This document shows, in pieces, positions 38,046-47,809 of a stretch of DNA of 64,000 nucleotides. The stretch is from NCBI RefSeq assembly GCF_003203515.1, contig NZ_BGNG01000001.1, positions 62,001 to 126,000 of the forward strand. Direction: 5' to 3'. Position 1 is the stretch's first letter. Every line of letters begins with the position of its first letter. Made by a program: the position numbers and the translations under genes. The stretch comes from Glaciecola sp. KUL10 (GTDB lineage: Bacteria; Pseudomonadota; Gammaproteobacteria; Enterobacterales; Alteromonadaceae). Below the pieces are notes generated by a model that worked only from the letters and a program-made list of their open reading frames with translations, ran no database searches and was not told where the DNA came from.

Positions 38046-40535
38046 ATGCAGACAACTATAAAAATACTAGCCAGTGCGGTTACGTTTTCTTTACTATCCG
38101 CTTGTGTAAGCTCAAACAATACAGAGCCAAGTGCGGCTCGCGAAAACTTCAATACGCAGACTATTACTCAAGGTACCAAGCCCGTCACAAATTCCGACGC
38201 GCTTGATGCAAAAGTCAGCCTTACTATGGAGCAGATTATGTCTGATCCAGATTGGTTAGGCAGACAACCTAGTAATCCGAGCTGGGCTGTAGATGGGAGC
38301 ATCGTTTATAAACGCAAGCAGTTTGGCTTTCCATTTTTGGACACATACGTTACTGATCAAGATAAAGGAAATGGAGAAAAGGCTGATTTAGCCTCCTTAC
38401 ATCTTTATGAGTATTCGCAGCGTATCGACGATGAAGACAGCACATTTGTCGCATGGATCTATGAAGGCAACTTGTTTATAAAAGATAAAATAAGCGGTTC
38501 GGTCAAGCAGCTAACAAAATCATCAGAGGCTATTTCAAACATTGCCTTTTTAAATGACACCGCAGTATCGTTTCAAAGAGGAAATGCTTTTTATTCCGTC
38601 GACATCAATAATGGCGTTCAAGAGCAAGTATTTTCTTGGGAGTTTAAAGACGCCCCCGTCGCTGTTGATAAACCAAGAGACTACATAGAACAAGAGCAAA
38701 TTAAGCTCATTCAATACATACAATTGCAACGCAAAAATAGAGCAGAAAGAGAAGCACGAAAACAAGCCCTCGCGAGCGCAAATTCAACCATCGCCGCTCA
38801 ACCTTTCTATTTTTCGAAAGATCAACAAACCTTGCTAGCTAGCCTATCTCCCGATGGCAAATTTGCGGTTGTAGCGACAAGAGAAAAGGGAAGTAGCCGA
38901 GACGAAAGCGACATCATGCCTGACTATATTGAAGAAAACGGACGCATTAAGGCTCAAGCTGTTCGTCAGCGAGTCGCAGATGCTAAGTCTCAAAGTCATG
39001 AGCTATGGTTAGTGGATATCAGCAGGGGAACCAAGAAGTCATTAAGTTATGTGAACTTACCTGGCTATAATGAAGATGTCTTAGCCAGCGTCAAAGCAGA
39101 AAACGCAAAAGCGAAAGGCGAAACTTATACACCCAATAGGTTACCAAGAGATATTGGCTTGCTTTTTGACTGGTATGCAACTGAAATGCCCATTAAATGG
39201 CATGATGAAAGTAAACACGTTGCCTTAATGCTGGAAGCTTGGGACAACAAAGACCGTTGGATTGTCACTGTTGATACAGATAAAGCGAAATTAGAAACGC
39301 AACATCGTATGCATGACGAAGCGTGGGTAAACTATCGATTCAATCAATTTGGTTGGTTTGATAATCAGAAGACACTATATCTCCTGTCAGAAGAAAGTGG
39401 TTACTCTCAACTGTACACCAAACCGCTAGACGGAGACCTTAAAGCAGTGACCCAAGGTCGATTTGTTGTTGATGATGTTGTTTTGAGTAAAAACGATGAG
39501 TTTTTTTATTACAAAGCAAATAAAAAACACCCAGGAATCTATGAAATTTATCGTACCAATTCCCAAACGGGTGAAACAACCGCGCTAACCGATCTAAATG
39601 GGATGACTGATTTTGAGTTGTCGCATGACGAACAAACTTTATTGTTAACGCATTCCAAACTCACAATGCCGCCTGAGCTGTATGTTAAAACCATCAATTC
39701 AACAAATAAGGCGCAAAAACTGACAAGCACGGTAAGCGAAGCATTTTTAAGTATTGATTGGCAAGCACCGGCCATTGTGGCTGTGCCGTCGAGCCATACC
39801 GAACAACCTATTTATTCTAGGGTTTATCAGCCAAGTGATACTACTACTGAAAAACGCAGAGCTGTCGTATTCAATCATGGGGCAGGGTATTTACAAAATG
39901 CTCATTTAGGCTGGTCAGGGTATTTTAGAGAGTTCATGTTTCATAACCTCTTGGTATCTAAAGGTTATGTGGTGCTAGATATGGACTTTAGAGCTTCTGC
40001 TGGTTACGGACGAGATTGGCGTACCGCGATTTATCGCCAAATGGGAACGCCAGAAGTACAAGATCTGGTTGATGGTGTGAACTGGCTGGTTGAAAATGCA
40101 AACGTCGACAGACAAAGAATAGGTACATATGGTGGTTCGTATGGTGGTTTTTTAACGTTTATGGCTTTGTTTAATGAACCGGACCTGTTTCAAGCTGGAG
40201 CAGCATTAAGACCTGTTTCTGATTGGGCGCATTACAACCTACCGTATACTGCAAATATCTTAAATCACCCCGATGTTGATCCAATCGCTTACGAACGTAG
40301 TTCACCGATTTATTTTGCAGAAGGTTTAACTAAGCCGCTACTGATGAATGCACCAATGGTTGATGATAATGTGTTTTTTGTTGATGTAGTGCGTCTAGTT
40401 CAGCGTTTAATCGAACTTGAAAAAGAAAATTTTGAAACGGCTATTTACCCAGTAGAACCTCATGGGTTTGTGCAGCCAAGTTCTTGGTTAGATGAGTATC
40501 GCCGCATATTTAAATTGTTTGAACAGAATCTTTAA
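38046..40535 (+). CDS. S9 family prolyl-oligopeptidase-like lipoprotein
   Basis: 829 residues. A lipoprotein signal ends in the lipobox LLSAC at Cys20, so the protein is probably anchored in the outer membrane or periplasm. A beta-propeller region (about 80-590) precedes the alpha/beta-hydrolase domain with the nucleophile elbow GGSYGG near residue 697. The C-terminal EPHGF holds the catalytic His near 812. It is a dipeptidyl or oligo-peptidase that would trim peptides taken in from protein breakdown. It is a single gene with a terminator. Confidence 0.92.
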   Translation: MQTTIKILASAVTFSLLSACVSSNNTEPSAARENFNTQTITQGTKPVTNSDALDAKVSLTMEQIMSDPDWLGRQPSNPSWAVDGSIVYKRKQFGFPFLDTYVTDQDKGNGEKADLASLHLYEYSQRIDDEDSTFVAWIYEGNLFIKDKISGSVKQLTKSSEAISNIAFLNDTAVSFQRGNAFYSVDINNGVQEQVFSWEFKDAPVAVDKPRDYIEQEQIKLIQYIQLQRKNRAEREARKQALASANSTIAAQPFYFSKDQQTLLASLSPDGKFAVVATREKGSSRDESDIMPDYIEENGRIKAQAVRQRVADAKSQSHELWLVDISRGTKKSLSYVNLPGYNEDVLASVKAENAKAKGETYTPNRLPRDIGLLFDWYATEMPIKWHDESKHVALMLEAWDNKDRWIVTVDTDKAKLETQHRMHDEAWVNYRFNQFGWFDNQKTLYLLSEESGYSQLYTKPLDGDLKAVTQGRFVVDDVVLSKNDEFFYYKANKKHPGIYEIYRTNSQTGETTALTDLNGMTDFELSHDEQTLLLTHSKLTMPPELYVKTINSTNKAQKLTSTVSEAFLSIDWQAPAIVAVPSSHTEQPIYSRVYQPSDTTTEKRRAVVFNHGAGYLQNAHLGWSGYFREFMFHNLLVSKGYVVLDMDFRASAGYGRDWRTAIYRQMGTPEVQDLVDGVNWLVENANVDRQRIGTYGGSYGGFLTFMALFNEPDLFQAGAALRPVSDWAHYNLPYTANILNHPDVDPIAYERSSPIYFAEGLTKPLLMNAPMVDDNVFFVDVVRLVQRLIELEKENFETAIYPVEPHGFVQPSSWLDEYRRIFKLFEQNL

Positions 40536-40562
40536 TTCAGCTTTTGGTTTTGAGTAAATAAT

Positions 40563-40594
40563 AAAAACGCCGCGAGTTATCGCGGTGTTTTTTT
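40563..40594. terminator. Bidirectional terminator
   Basis: A 9-bp stem AACGCCGCG/CGCGGTGTT with one G-T pair and a 6-base loop, A-tract before and T-tract after. It serves the convergent S9 peptidase and rhomboid genes. Confidence 0.88.
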
Positions 40595-41189
40595 ATGTGT
40601 TCTCTTTTTTAGAAAAAAGCGCACATACAATACCGCCAATCGTACCAAAGATTGCACCATATAAGTGGCTATCCACGGCTACATCGGCTTCAATAAGTGT
40701 TGGCATTAATGCACCTGCGCCATAAAGCTGTTCGCTTCCTATTTTTAAAACAGCACCGATAAATAACAGATATCCGGTAGTCATTTTTTTGCGTATATCT
40801 TGTATGACGCCCCAACAAAAAAGACCGTGCAAGACACCTGAAAGTCCGACATAAAGACTGAGTTCGGGTGAAAAGTAATGTATTGAAAACGATACCGCAA
40901 AACCAAGATATACAATTAAAATTAAATTATTGGTAATCGTGTAGTCGTCACCATGCAATGCCCATAACAATAAAAAACCAATTAAATTAAAAGCTAGGTG
41001 TGTAAAGTTAGTGTGTAAAAAATGCCCACTAATTAATCGAAACCATTCACCATTATTAATTGCTAATCTATCATATTGTAGTGCTTGAGAACTGTATGGC
41101 TCAAATAAAAACAAGCTAATACTCAGTAAGCTTATACAGACCATGACGAGTGTATTAGAAAGTGACAGTGGCAGCTTGGTTTGCGGCAA
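40593..41189 (-). CDS. rrtA: Rhomboid family protease, rhombosortase type
   Basis: About 198 residues with six membrane helices. The catalytic serine lies in GLSGVLHG (Ser117, with His121 next to it) and the catalytic His in DSHLYG (His175). The short form with this GxSGxxHG signature fits rhombosortase, which cleaves proteins bearing a C-terminal GlyGly-CTERM anchor as they are exported. No such anchor was seen on the M14 or S9 peptidases here. The start is uncertain: TTG 41189 or the ATG at residue 16. Confidence 0.8.
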   Translation of the reverse strand: MPQTKLPLSLSNTLVMVCISLLSISLFLFEPYSSQALQYDRLAINNGEWFRLISGHFLHTNFTHLAFNLIGFLLLWALHGDDYTITNNLILIVYLGFAVSFSIHYFSPELSLYVGLSGVLHGLFCWGVIQDIRKKMTTGYLLFIGAVLKIGSEQLYGAGALMPTLIEADVAVDSHLYGAIFGTIGGIVCALFSKKENT

Positions 41190-41349
41190 ATCTTGACTCG
41201 GATAGCATTGATTAAATTAATGCAATGCTATCACCACAAAGTAGTGTAGCAACAGACAAAATAGCGTAAATTTCAATATATCCATTAGTAACAACAAGTT
41301 TAGATAGTTGTTTCAATTCTAATTTCATTGATAAAACAATAGGTAAAGC

Positions 41350-42105
41350 ATGATCAAGACGCATTTAGACCAACAAATATTAAGCATTGTGATTGACCGC
41401 CCTGAAAAAAAAAATGCGCTGGTACAGAGTATGTACAAAGACATTGCAATTGCTATTGAAACAGCACAAGAGAAAGGCGCTAAAGTGATTTTAATGACAG
41501 GTGCAAACAACTGTTTTACATCTGGCAATGATGTCGCAGATTTTATTAGAAATGATAGTCAAGGTGAAATAAACGACACGTATCGCTTTATGGTTGCACT
41601 TTTGAACTGTCAGTTGCCGGTTGTGGCGAAGGTTGAGGGACTGGCAATAGGTATAGGTACAACTATGTTGTTACATTGTGACTTTGTATTAGCAAACATA
41701 GATACCAAATTTGCAATGCCATTTATTAATCTTGGCTTAGTACCAGAATATGCGTCTAGTTATATCATCCCTAGAACAGCTGGCTATCTGAAGGCTAACG
41801 AATTACTTTTGCTTGGTGAGACATTTGATGTGAATATGGCAAAAGAATGTGGCATTATAAATAACTCATTTGACGCTGAATCTCTCGATGCAGAAGTCAC
41901 CACGCTGATCGCTAAATTGAAAGCAAAGCCATTAGAGGCTCTAGTCGCTTCGAAAACGTTGATCAGAAATCAATTGCACGGCGTTCAAAAACATATTGAC
42001 GATGAGTTAAAGGTATTTGCTAGAGCAATGCAAAGCGATGCAGCGATTGAAGCTTTTGAAGCCTTTATGCAGAAACGTCCAATTAATACCGATATCTATA
42101 AATAA
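41350..42105 (+). CDS. Enoyl-CoA hydratase/isomerase family protein
   Basis: 251 residues, crotonase fold. It shows the oxyanion-hole segments NNCFTSGNDVADF near 54-66 and EGLAIGIGTTMLLHCDFVLA near 97-116. The usual catalytic glutamate positions are partly replaced (FINLGLVPEYASS), so isomerase or hydratase activity is uncertain. It acts in acyl-CoA breakdown in the cytoplasm. It ends 11 bp before the gamma-glutamyltransferase start. Confidence 0.88.
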   Translation: MIKTHLDQQILSIVIDRPEKKNALVQSMYKDIAIAIETAQEKGAKVILMTGANNCFTSGNDVADFIRNDSQGEINDTYRFMVALLNCQLPVVAKVEGLAIGIGTTMLLHCDFVLANIDTKFAMPFINLGLVPEYASSYIIPRTAGYLKANELLLLGETFDVNMAKECGIINNSFDAESLDAEVTTLIAKLKAKPLEALVASKTLIRNQLHGVQKHIDDELKVFARAMQSDAAIEAFEAFMQKRPINTDIYK

Positions 42106-42116
42106 CGAGTGATTAC

Positions 42117-43861
42117 ATGACCCAGTTTTTTCGCCTTCTTAGTTTTCTTTTTTTCTAACTCTTTTTAGCGATGCTTTATTTGCTCAGCAACGAGAAGACA
42201 GAGAGCCTGAAGCAGCAACAGGTATTAACCAAAAGCAAGCCGTCGTAGGTAAAGACTACATGGTTGTAGCTGCTAATCCTTATGCTAGCTGGGCAGGTAA
42301 ACAAATTATCGAAAAGGGTGGGAGCGCGATAGATGCTGCTGTTGCGATTCAAGCAATGCTTTCATTAGTTGAGCCTCAATCAAGTGGTATTGGGGGCGGC
42401 GCATTTGTTCTTTATTGGGATAATGAAAAGAAGCAACTTCATACTTATGATGGACGTGAAACCGCGCCAGAAAGTGCGAATGCTTATACTTTCATTCAGG
42501 ATGGTAAACCAATGAAATGGCGGGATGCTGTCGTTGGTGGATTATCTGTAGGTGTACCAGGCGTGTTAAAAGCACTTGAGATGGCCCACAAAGAATTTGG
42601 CACTTTGGATTGGGAGTTGTTGTTTGAAGATACAATTAATACATCCCGCGAAGGTTTTATTGTCTCTGAGCGTTTGGAACGTTTAGTTAAGCTTGATATT
42701 CATCCCGGTCTAAATAATTTCGTTGAAACTCAAAACTATTTTAAACCCAATGGGCTTGCAATTAGAGAAGGGCAGTTACTTCAAAATAATTTGTATGCTA
42801 AGGCCTTACTTGGTATTGCTAAATCTGGCGCAGATTACTTTTACAATGGGCCTTTGGCAGAAAAAATTGCCAAAGCCACAAGGCTTGCGCCGATCAACCC
42901 AGGTAATATGCAAGTTTCAGATTTAAACAATTATACTGCGAAGAAACGAACGCCTATTTGTGGATTTTATCGAGATTACAAAATTTGCGGTATGGCTCCG
43001 CCGAGTTCAGGGGGCGTAAATGTGTATCAAATCCTGAAGTCTTTAGAGCGCTTTGATCTTAATAAACACAAATTTGGCAGCGCAGAGTTTGTCCATCTAT
43101 TCGCCCAATCTAGCTCATTGGCTTTTGCAGACCGCAGTATGTATATCGCGGACAGTGATTTTAGTCGTCTAGCTCCTGTTGCATTAATAAACCCCTCATA
43201 TTTAAAAAGAAGAAGTGCATTAATTGGGCTTGAAAAACCCTTTGAAAAAGCGAAGGAGGGCAGACCTTACCTAACCGCAAATGTTGCGAAAGACGACGCA
43301 TATGAATTGCCGAGTACGAGTCATATTTCAATTGTAGACAAGCAAGGTAATGCTGTTTCTATGACAACCAGTATTGAGTTTATGTTTGGTTCTGGCGTCA
43401 TGGTAGAAGGTTTTTTACTCAACAATCAATTGACTGATTTTTCTTTATCTCCTTCTGTTAATGGACGTCCCGTGTTAAATCGTGTTGAACCAAATAAACG
43501 GCCACGCAGTTCTATGAGCCCAACGATGGTGTTTGATAAAGATAACAATCTAAAACTTGTAGTAGGGAGCCCTGGTGGTAGTCGTATCATTAACTATGTC
43601 GCACAAACGATCATTGGTGTTTTAGACTACGGTATGGATGTGCAGCAAGCTATTAACTTTCCTAGAGTCACTAATCGTAATGATTACACGGCTTTAGAGA
43701 AAGGGAGTAATATTGAGAATATAAAACCAGCACTAGAAGCTCTTGGTCACAAGGTACAAATTAGAGACCTCAATAGTGGTATCCATGCAATACAAATTCG
43801 CGACGATACTTTGATTGGTGGCGCCGATCCAAGAAGAGAAGGGGTTGCGGTAGCAAAGTAG
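42117..43861 (+). CDS. ggt: Gamma-glutamyltransferase with a frameshift in the signal peptide
   Basis: The long frame from ATG 42260 (533 residues) lacks an export signal, but 42117-42259 encodes one in two frames. ATG 42117 (GAG upstream) reads MTQFFRLLSFLFF then TAA at 42156. A -1 shift in the seven-T run continues to LTLFSDALFAQQ and into the enzyme, giving about 580 residues with a normal signal. The enzyme has GGSAIDAAVAIQAMLSLVEP near the start, and the self-cleaving catalytic Thr in PSTSHISIVD (Thr353 from 42260). It cleaves glutathione and gamma-glutamyl peptides in the periplasm. The shift may be a sequencing error, a phase switch or a programmed event. Confidence 0.85.
42149..42158 (+). 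other. Perfect -1 slippery heptamer plus stop in ggt
   Basis: T TTT TTC at 42149-42155 in the start frame, followed directly by TAA (42156-42158). Both tRNAs can re-pair after a -1 slip (TTT TTT), which joins the signal-peptide start to the enzyme frame. Confidence 0.7.
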
Positions 43862-43905
43862 TGAGCAAATAACGCTGTTCGGATGAGTCGTGTTTAAGTG
43901 AGTCT

Positions 43906-44421
43906 TTACGGTACGGTATTGCGAACGCCGATAATTTGCCAGTCGCCACCTTTTTTAACCATTTCAATGGTGCGAAGGTCAATTATTTTTTCGTTATTGA
44001 AATATCCTGTAATTTTTAAATCTACAGTGGACTTCTTTGTGAATTCATTTCTTGGTGAGAATCCGCCTGACATGGGTTCAATTTCAACTTTATCTAAACG
44101 AAGGTTAAGCAAATGTCGTTGAACGCTTTTATTTGTGTGATATGCCTTTATTGTGCGCCCGAATGATTGACTTGTCATCGAAATCGTTTCGTCTAGATTT
44201 TCATTTTCATAAATTGTAAGCAGGAAAACGATGGCGGCATATTGAGGGCTTTCCTCACTCATCATTCCGTATTTACCCGCTCTAATTTCTCGATTCGGAG
44301 AGTCATCGCATGCCGCTATACCAAACAAAAAACCAGTGATTATCGTGAGTTTTATTAATAAGTTTTTGATGGTGTTTTCTCTTTTGTTGACAAAGTCCTT
44401 AATATAAAAGTTTATCGGCAA
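43906..44421 (-). CDS. Hypothetical lipoprotein, start codon unclear
   Basis: A lipoprotein signal is evident: a hydrophobic core ending in the lipobox GIAAC followed by DDSPN. The mature part of about 130 residues is a soluble domain without a recognised family. It ends with WQIIGVRNTVP, which resembles DUF4878/NTF2-like small lipoproteins, though that is only an impression. The natural start would be ATC at 44370, right after a ribosome site-like AAAGAGA, but ATC is not a normal start. In-frame alternatives are TTG at 44421 or 44451; the latter lies in the cysK terminator. The true start is unresolved. Confidence 0.6.
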   Translation of the reverse strand: MPINFYIKDFVNKRENTIKNLLIKLTIITGFLFGIAACDDSPNREIRAGKYGMMSEESPQYAAIVFLLTIYENENLDETISMTSQSFGRTIKAYHTNKSVQRHLLNLRLDKVEIEPMSGGFSPRNEFTKKSTVDLKITGYFNNEKIIDLRTIEMVKKGGDWQIIGVRNTVP

Positions 44422-44440
44422 AAATTTTTTGTTTTTAAAT

Positions 44441-44468
44441 AAAAAAGGCAACGATTATCTCGTTGCCT
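44441..44468 (-). terminator. Rho-independent terminator after cysK
   Basis: A perfect 9-bp stem AGGCAACGA/TCGTTGCCT with a 5-base loop; on the minus strand it runs into six U. It separates cysK from the lipoprotein gene. Confidence 0.92.
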
Positions 44469-44523
44469 CACATTTAATGCTTTTAGCCTACTACACTGGC
44501 TAATAATTTAGTTTGAATGTTGT

Positions 44524-45489
44524 CTATTGGACTTCTTCTTGCTCGCCAAACTCACCGGTAAATAGTGGAGAACTTAAGTAACGTTCTGTTCCACTCGCTA
44601 AAATTACCACGACAACTTTATCTTTGTTTTCAGGTTTTTCTGCGAAGCGCTTTGCTGCTACAACTGCTGCACCAGACGAAATACCTGCTAAGATACCTTC
44701 TTCTTTCATTAGCAATTTAGTCATTGCCATGCAATCTTCATTACTAACTTGCTCTACCTCATCAACAAGGTCTAAGTCTAAGTTTTCTGGGATGAAGCCC
44801 GCACCAATACCTTGTATTTTGTGAGGTCCAGGTGTTAACTCTTGTCCGGCTTTTGCTTGAGTGATAACCGGTGAATCAGTAGGCTCTACAGCTACTGTTG
44901 TTATTGCTTTACCTTCAATTTCTTTAATATATCTGGATACACCTGTTATGGTGCCACCAGTACCAACACCTGCAACAAACGCATCTATTTTACCATCTGT
45001 ATCATTCCAAATTTCTGGTCCGGTCGTTTTGACATGAATTTCAGGGTTAGCTGGGTTGGAAAATTGATTTAGCGGGACAAACTTACCGGGCTCGGCAGCC
45101 ATTAATTCTTCTACTTTCGCAATAGCGCCTTTCATACCCTTAGGAGCTTCAGTCAATACCAGGTTAGCGCCCAAACTTTTTAGCAATTTTCTACGCTCTA
45201 AGCTCATGCTACTTGGCATGGTTAGTGTTAGTTTATAACCTTTAGCGGCAGCCACAAAAGCTAAGGCAATTCCAGTATTGCCACTTGTTGCTTCGATAAG
45301 TTCCTTTCCTTCGGTGAGCTTTCCACTTTTTTCAGCGTCCCAAATCATATTGGCACCAATGCGACACTTAACACTAAAACTTGGGTTTCTTGCCTCTATT
45401 TTTGCGTAAACGTTTCCGCTCGTAACTCGATTCAACTTAACTAATGGAGTGCGGCCTATGGCCAAGGAATTATCGTTAAATACGTTCAT
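44524..45489 (-). CDS. cysK: Cysteine synthase A
   Basis: 321 residues. The PLP lysine is Lys41 in [14 protein letters not shown], the phosphate or carboxylate loop is TSGNTG near 68-73, and GTGGTITG near 176-183 binds the PLP phosphate. It makes cysteine from O-acetylserine and sulfide in the cytoplasm. It is a single gene with a strong terminator. CysB control is expected from the family, but I could not identify a site. Confidence 0.96.
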   Translation of the reverse strand: MNVFNDNSLAIGRTPLVKLNRVTSGNVYAKIEARNPSFSVKCRIGANMIWDAEKSGKLTEGKELIEATSGNTGIALAFVAAAKGYKLTLTMPSSMSLERRKLLKSLGANLVLTEAPKGMKGAIAKVEELMAAEPGKFVPLNQFSNPANPEIHVKTTGPEIWNDTDGKIDAFVAGVGTGGTITGVSRYIKEIEGKAITTVAVEPTDSPVITQAKAGQELTPGPHKIQGIGAGFIPENLDLDLVDEVEQVSNEDCMAMTKLLMKEEGILAGISSGAAVVAAKRFAEKPENKDKVVVVILASGTERYLSSPLFTGEFGEQEEVQ

Positions 45490-45778
45490 GTTTTTATCCT
45501 GTCGAATATATTGTTATTGCACGTCAATTTGATGAGCATTGACACTAATTAAGTAAGTGGTAGGTTCCAAGTGTTAATTAGTCATCCAGACTATCATCTA
45601 AAGTTACGAGCGCTTATTAATAAACTTTACTGTTTTTCATTACGTAAAACTTTTACAGTTATAAGAGTATGCACAATTTGAAAAAAACAAAGTGCTTTTT
45701 TGCTATAAGTTATCGTCAAAGTTACTGAAATATAATTGATAAACATATTTAGCAGCCAATTATCTAATGAGGTCATTA

Positions 45779-46615
45779 ATGCAGTTTACGGGTACTAAAA
45801 ATTATATAGCTAGCAAAGAGTTGCAACTAGCGGTCAATGCTGCGATTACACTTGAAAAACCTTTATTGATTAAAGGTGAGCCAGGCACTGGTAAAACGAT
45901 GCTAGCTGAAGAACTCGCAGTTGCGCTTGGTGTTCCTTTATTGCAGTGGCATATAAAGTCGACAACAAAAGCTCAGCAGGGGCTTTATGAATATGATGCG
46001 GTATCTAGACTCAGAGATTCACAATTGGGCGATGATAAAGTCCACGACATCAGTAACTATATTGTAAAAGGTAAACTCTGGCAGGCGTTTACGGCTGACA
46101 CTCGACCTATTTTGTTGATTGATGAGATCGATAAAGCGGACATAGAGTTTCCAAATGACCTTCTGTTAGAGTTAGACAAGATGGAATTTTTTGTTTACGA
46201 GACGCAGGAGCAAGTCGTCGCCAAACAAAGACCGATTGTTATCATTACCTCAAACAATGAAAAAGAACTCCCAGACGCGTTTTTAAGACGTTGTTTCTTT
46301 CACTATATTCAGTTCCCTGAACGTGAAGAAATGCAAAGTATCGTCAATGTCCATTTTCCAACTATTAAAAAAGACTTGCTTGAAACTGCGCTCAATTCAT
46401 TCTTTCAATTAAGAGAAGTACCGGGTTTGAAAAAGAAGCCGTCGACGTCTGAGTTGATTGATTGGTTGAAGTTGCTTGTAGCGGATGACATCCCAGCAGA
46501 AGTATTGCAAAACAAAGAAGCTAAAAATGCACTGCCTCCATTATACGGTGCGTTGTTAAAGAATGAACAAGATATTCACCTATTTGAAAAACTAATGTTT
46601 ATGGCGCGTCGTTAG
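45779..46615 (+). CDS. MoxR family AAA+ ATPase
   Basis: 278 residues from ATG 45779, chosen because GAGG sits at proper spacing; an ATG 12 bp upstream is poorer. Walker A GEPGTGKT lies near residues 34-41, Walker B LLIDEID near 114-120, and the sensor ITSNNEKELPDAFLRRC near 157-173. MoxR ATPases act as chaperone-like activators together with a VWA partner, which is the next gene (1 bp away). The client of this pair is unknown. Confidence 0.92.
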   Translation: MQFTGTKNYIASKELQLAVNAAITLEKPLLIKGEPGTGKTMLAEELAVALGVPLLQWHIKSTTKAQQGLYEYDAVSRLRDSQLGDDKVHDISNYIVKGKLWQAFTADTRPILLIDEIDKADIEFPNDLLLELDKMEFFVYETQEQVVAKQRPIVIITSNNEKELPDAFLRRCFFHYIQFPEREEMQSIVNVHFPTIKKDLLETALNSFFQLREVPGLKKKPSTSELIDWLKLLVADDIPAEVLQNKEAKNALPPLYGALLKNEQDIHLFEKLMFMARR

Positions 46616-46616
46616 C

Positions 46617-47798
46617 ATGCTGTTAGATTTTTTCTACACGCTTCGAAAGCACAAATTAAAGACTAGCATCACTGAATGGCTAGACTTAATGAATGCGATG
46701 AGCGCTGATATGGCGCATGCTGACATAGAAGGGTTTTATTTTTTAGCGCGTACCGTGCTGGTTAAAGATGAATCTCAATATGACCGTTTTGATAAAGCGT
46801 TTGCTGAATACTTCAAGGGCGTTCAAGCCGTCAATTTATTTGACAAAGACATCCCCGAAGAATGGCTCAGAAGTGAAATGGAAAAATTACTCAGTGATGA
46901 AGAAAAAGCCAAAATCGAGGCCATGGGTGGTCTTGATAAACTCATGGAAACTCTGCAAGAGCGATTAAAAGAGCAAGAAAAACGACATCAAGGCGGTAAT
47001 AAATGGATCGGTACCGGCGGCACATCTCCATTTGGTGCTGATGGTTACAATCCAGAGGGTGTTAGAATTGGACAAAAAGGAAACCGAAACTTTTCTGCTG
47101 TCAAAGTTTGGGATAAACGCGAGTTTAAGAACCTTTCTAATGATGTTGAAATAGGTACGCGTAACATTAAGATAGCGTTGAGAAGACTGCGTAAGTTTGC
47201 AAGAACGGGCGCTGCCGATGAATTGGATGTCAACGATACCATATCTTCAACAGCCAAAAATGCGGGTTACCTTGATTTAAAAATGGCACCCGAGCGTCGC
47301 AATGCGATTAAGCTTTTGTTGTTTTTTGACATCGGTGGGTCGATGGATGCGCATATCAAACGCTGCGAAGAACTATTTAGTGCAGCGCATAGCGAGTTTA
47401 AGCACATTGAGTTTTTCTATTTCCACAACTGCGTTTACGAAGGGGTATGGAAAGACAATATGCGACGTGGCAGCGATATTATTGATACCCACCAAATCAT
47501 CCATAAATATGGCAGCGACTATAAAGTGATTTTTGTGGGCGACGCAACCATGGGGCCTTATGAAATTACTTATCCTGGTGGCAGCGTAGAACACTGGAAT
47601 GAAGAGCCGGGAAGCGCATGGATGGAGCGCTTATTAAATCATTTTGAATACGCAGTTTGGTTAAACCCCCAACCTGAAGCTTACTGGTCTTATCATGCTT
47701 CACTTCAAATTATGAAGGAAATTATGCGAGATAGGATGTATCCCTTAACAGTTGAAGGGTTAACTGACGGCATAAAAACACTGTTAAAACGCAAATAA
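46617..47798 (+). CDS. VWA domain protein, CoxE-like
   Basis: 393 residues. The N-terminal half is helical and charged. The von Willebrand A domain occupies the last 190 or so, with a metal-site motif written DIGGSMD near residue 240 (instead of the textbook DxSxS). CoxE proteins pair with MoxR ATPases to insert cofactors or remodel enzymes; in carbon monoxide dehydrogenase operons this serves metal-centre maturation. No such client lies next to this pair. It is cotranscribed with the MoxR gene. Confidence 0.88.
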   Translation: MLLDFFYTLRKHKLKTSITEWLDLMNAMSADMAHADIEGFYFLARTVLVKDESQYDRFDKAFAEYFKGVQAVNLFDKDIPEEWLRSEMEKLLSDEEKAKIEAMGGLDKLMETLQERLKEQEKRHQGGNKWIGTGGTSPFGADGYNPEGVRIGQKGNRNFSAVKVWDKREFKNLSNDVEIGTRNIKIALRRLRKFARTGAADELDVNDTISSTAKNAGYLDLKMAPERRNAIKLLLFFDIGGSMDAHIKRCEELFSAAHSEFKHIEFFYFHNCVYEGVWKDNMRRGSDIIDTHQIIHKYGSDYKVIFVGDATMGPYEITYPGGSVEHWNEEPGSAWMERLLNHFEYAVWLNPQPEAYWSYHASLQIMKEIMRDRMYPLTVEGLTDGIKTLLKRK

Positions 47799-47809
47799 CG
47801 CTTGTTGAT

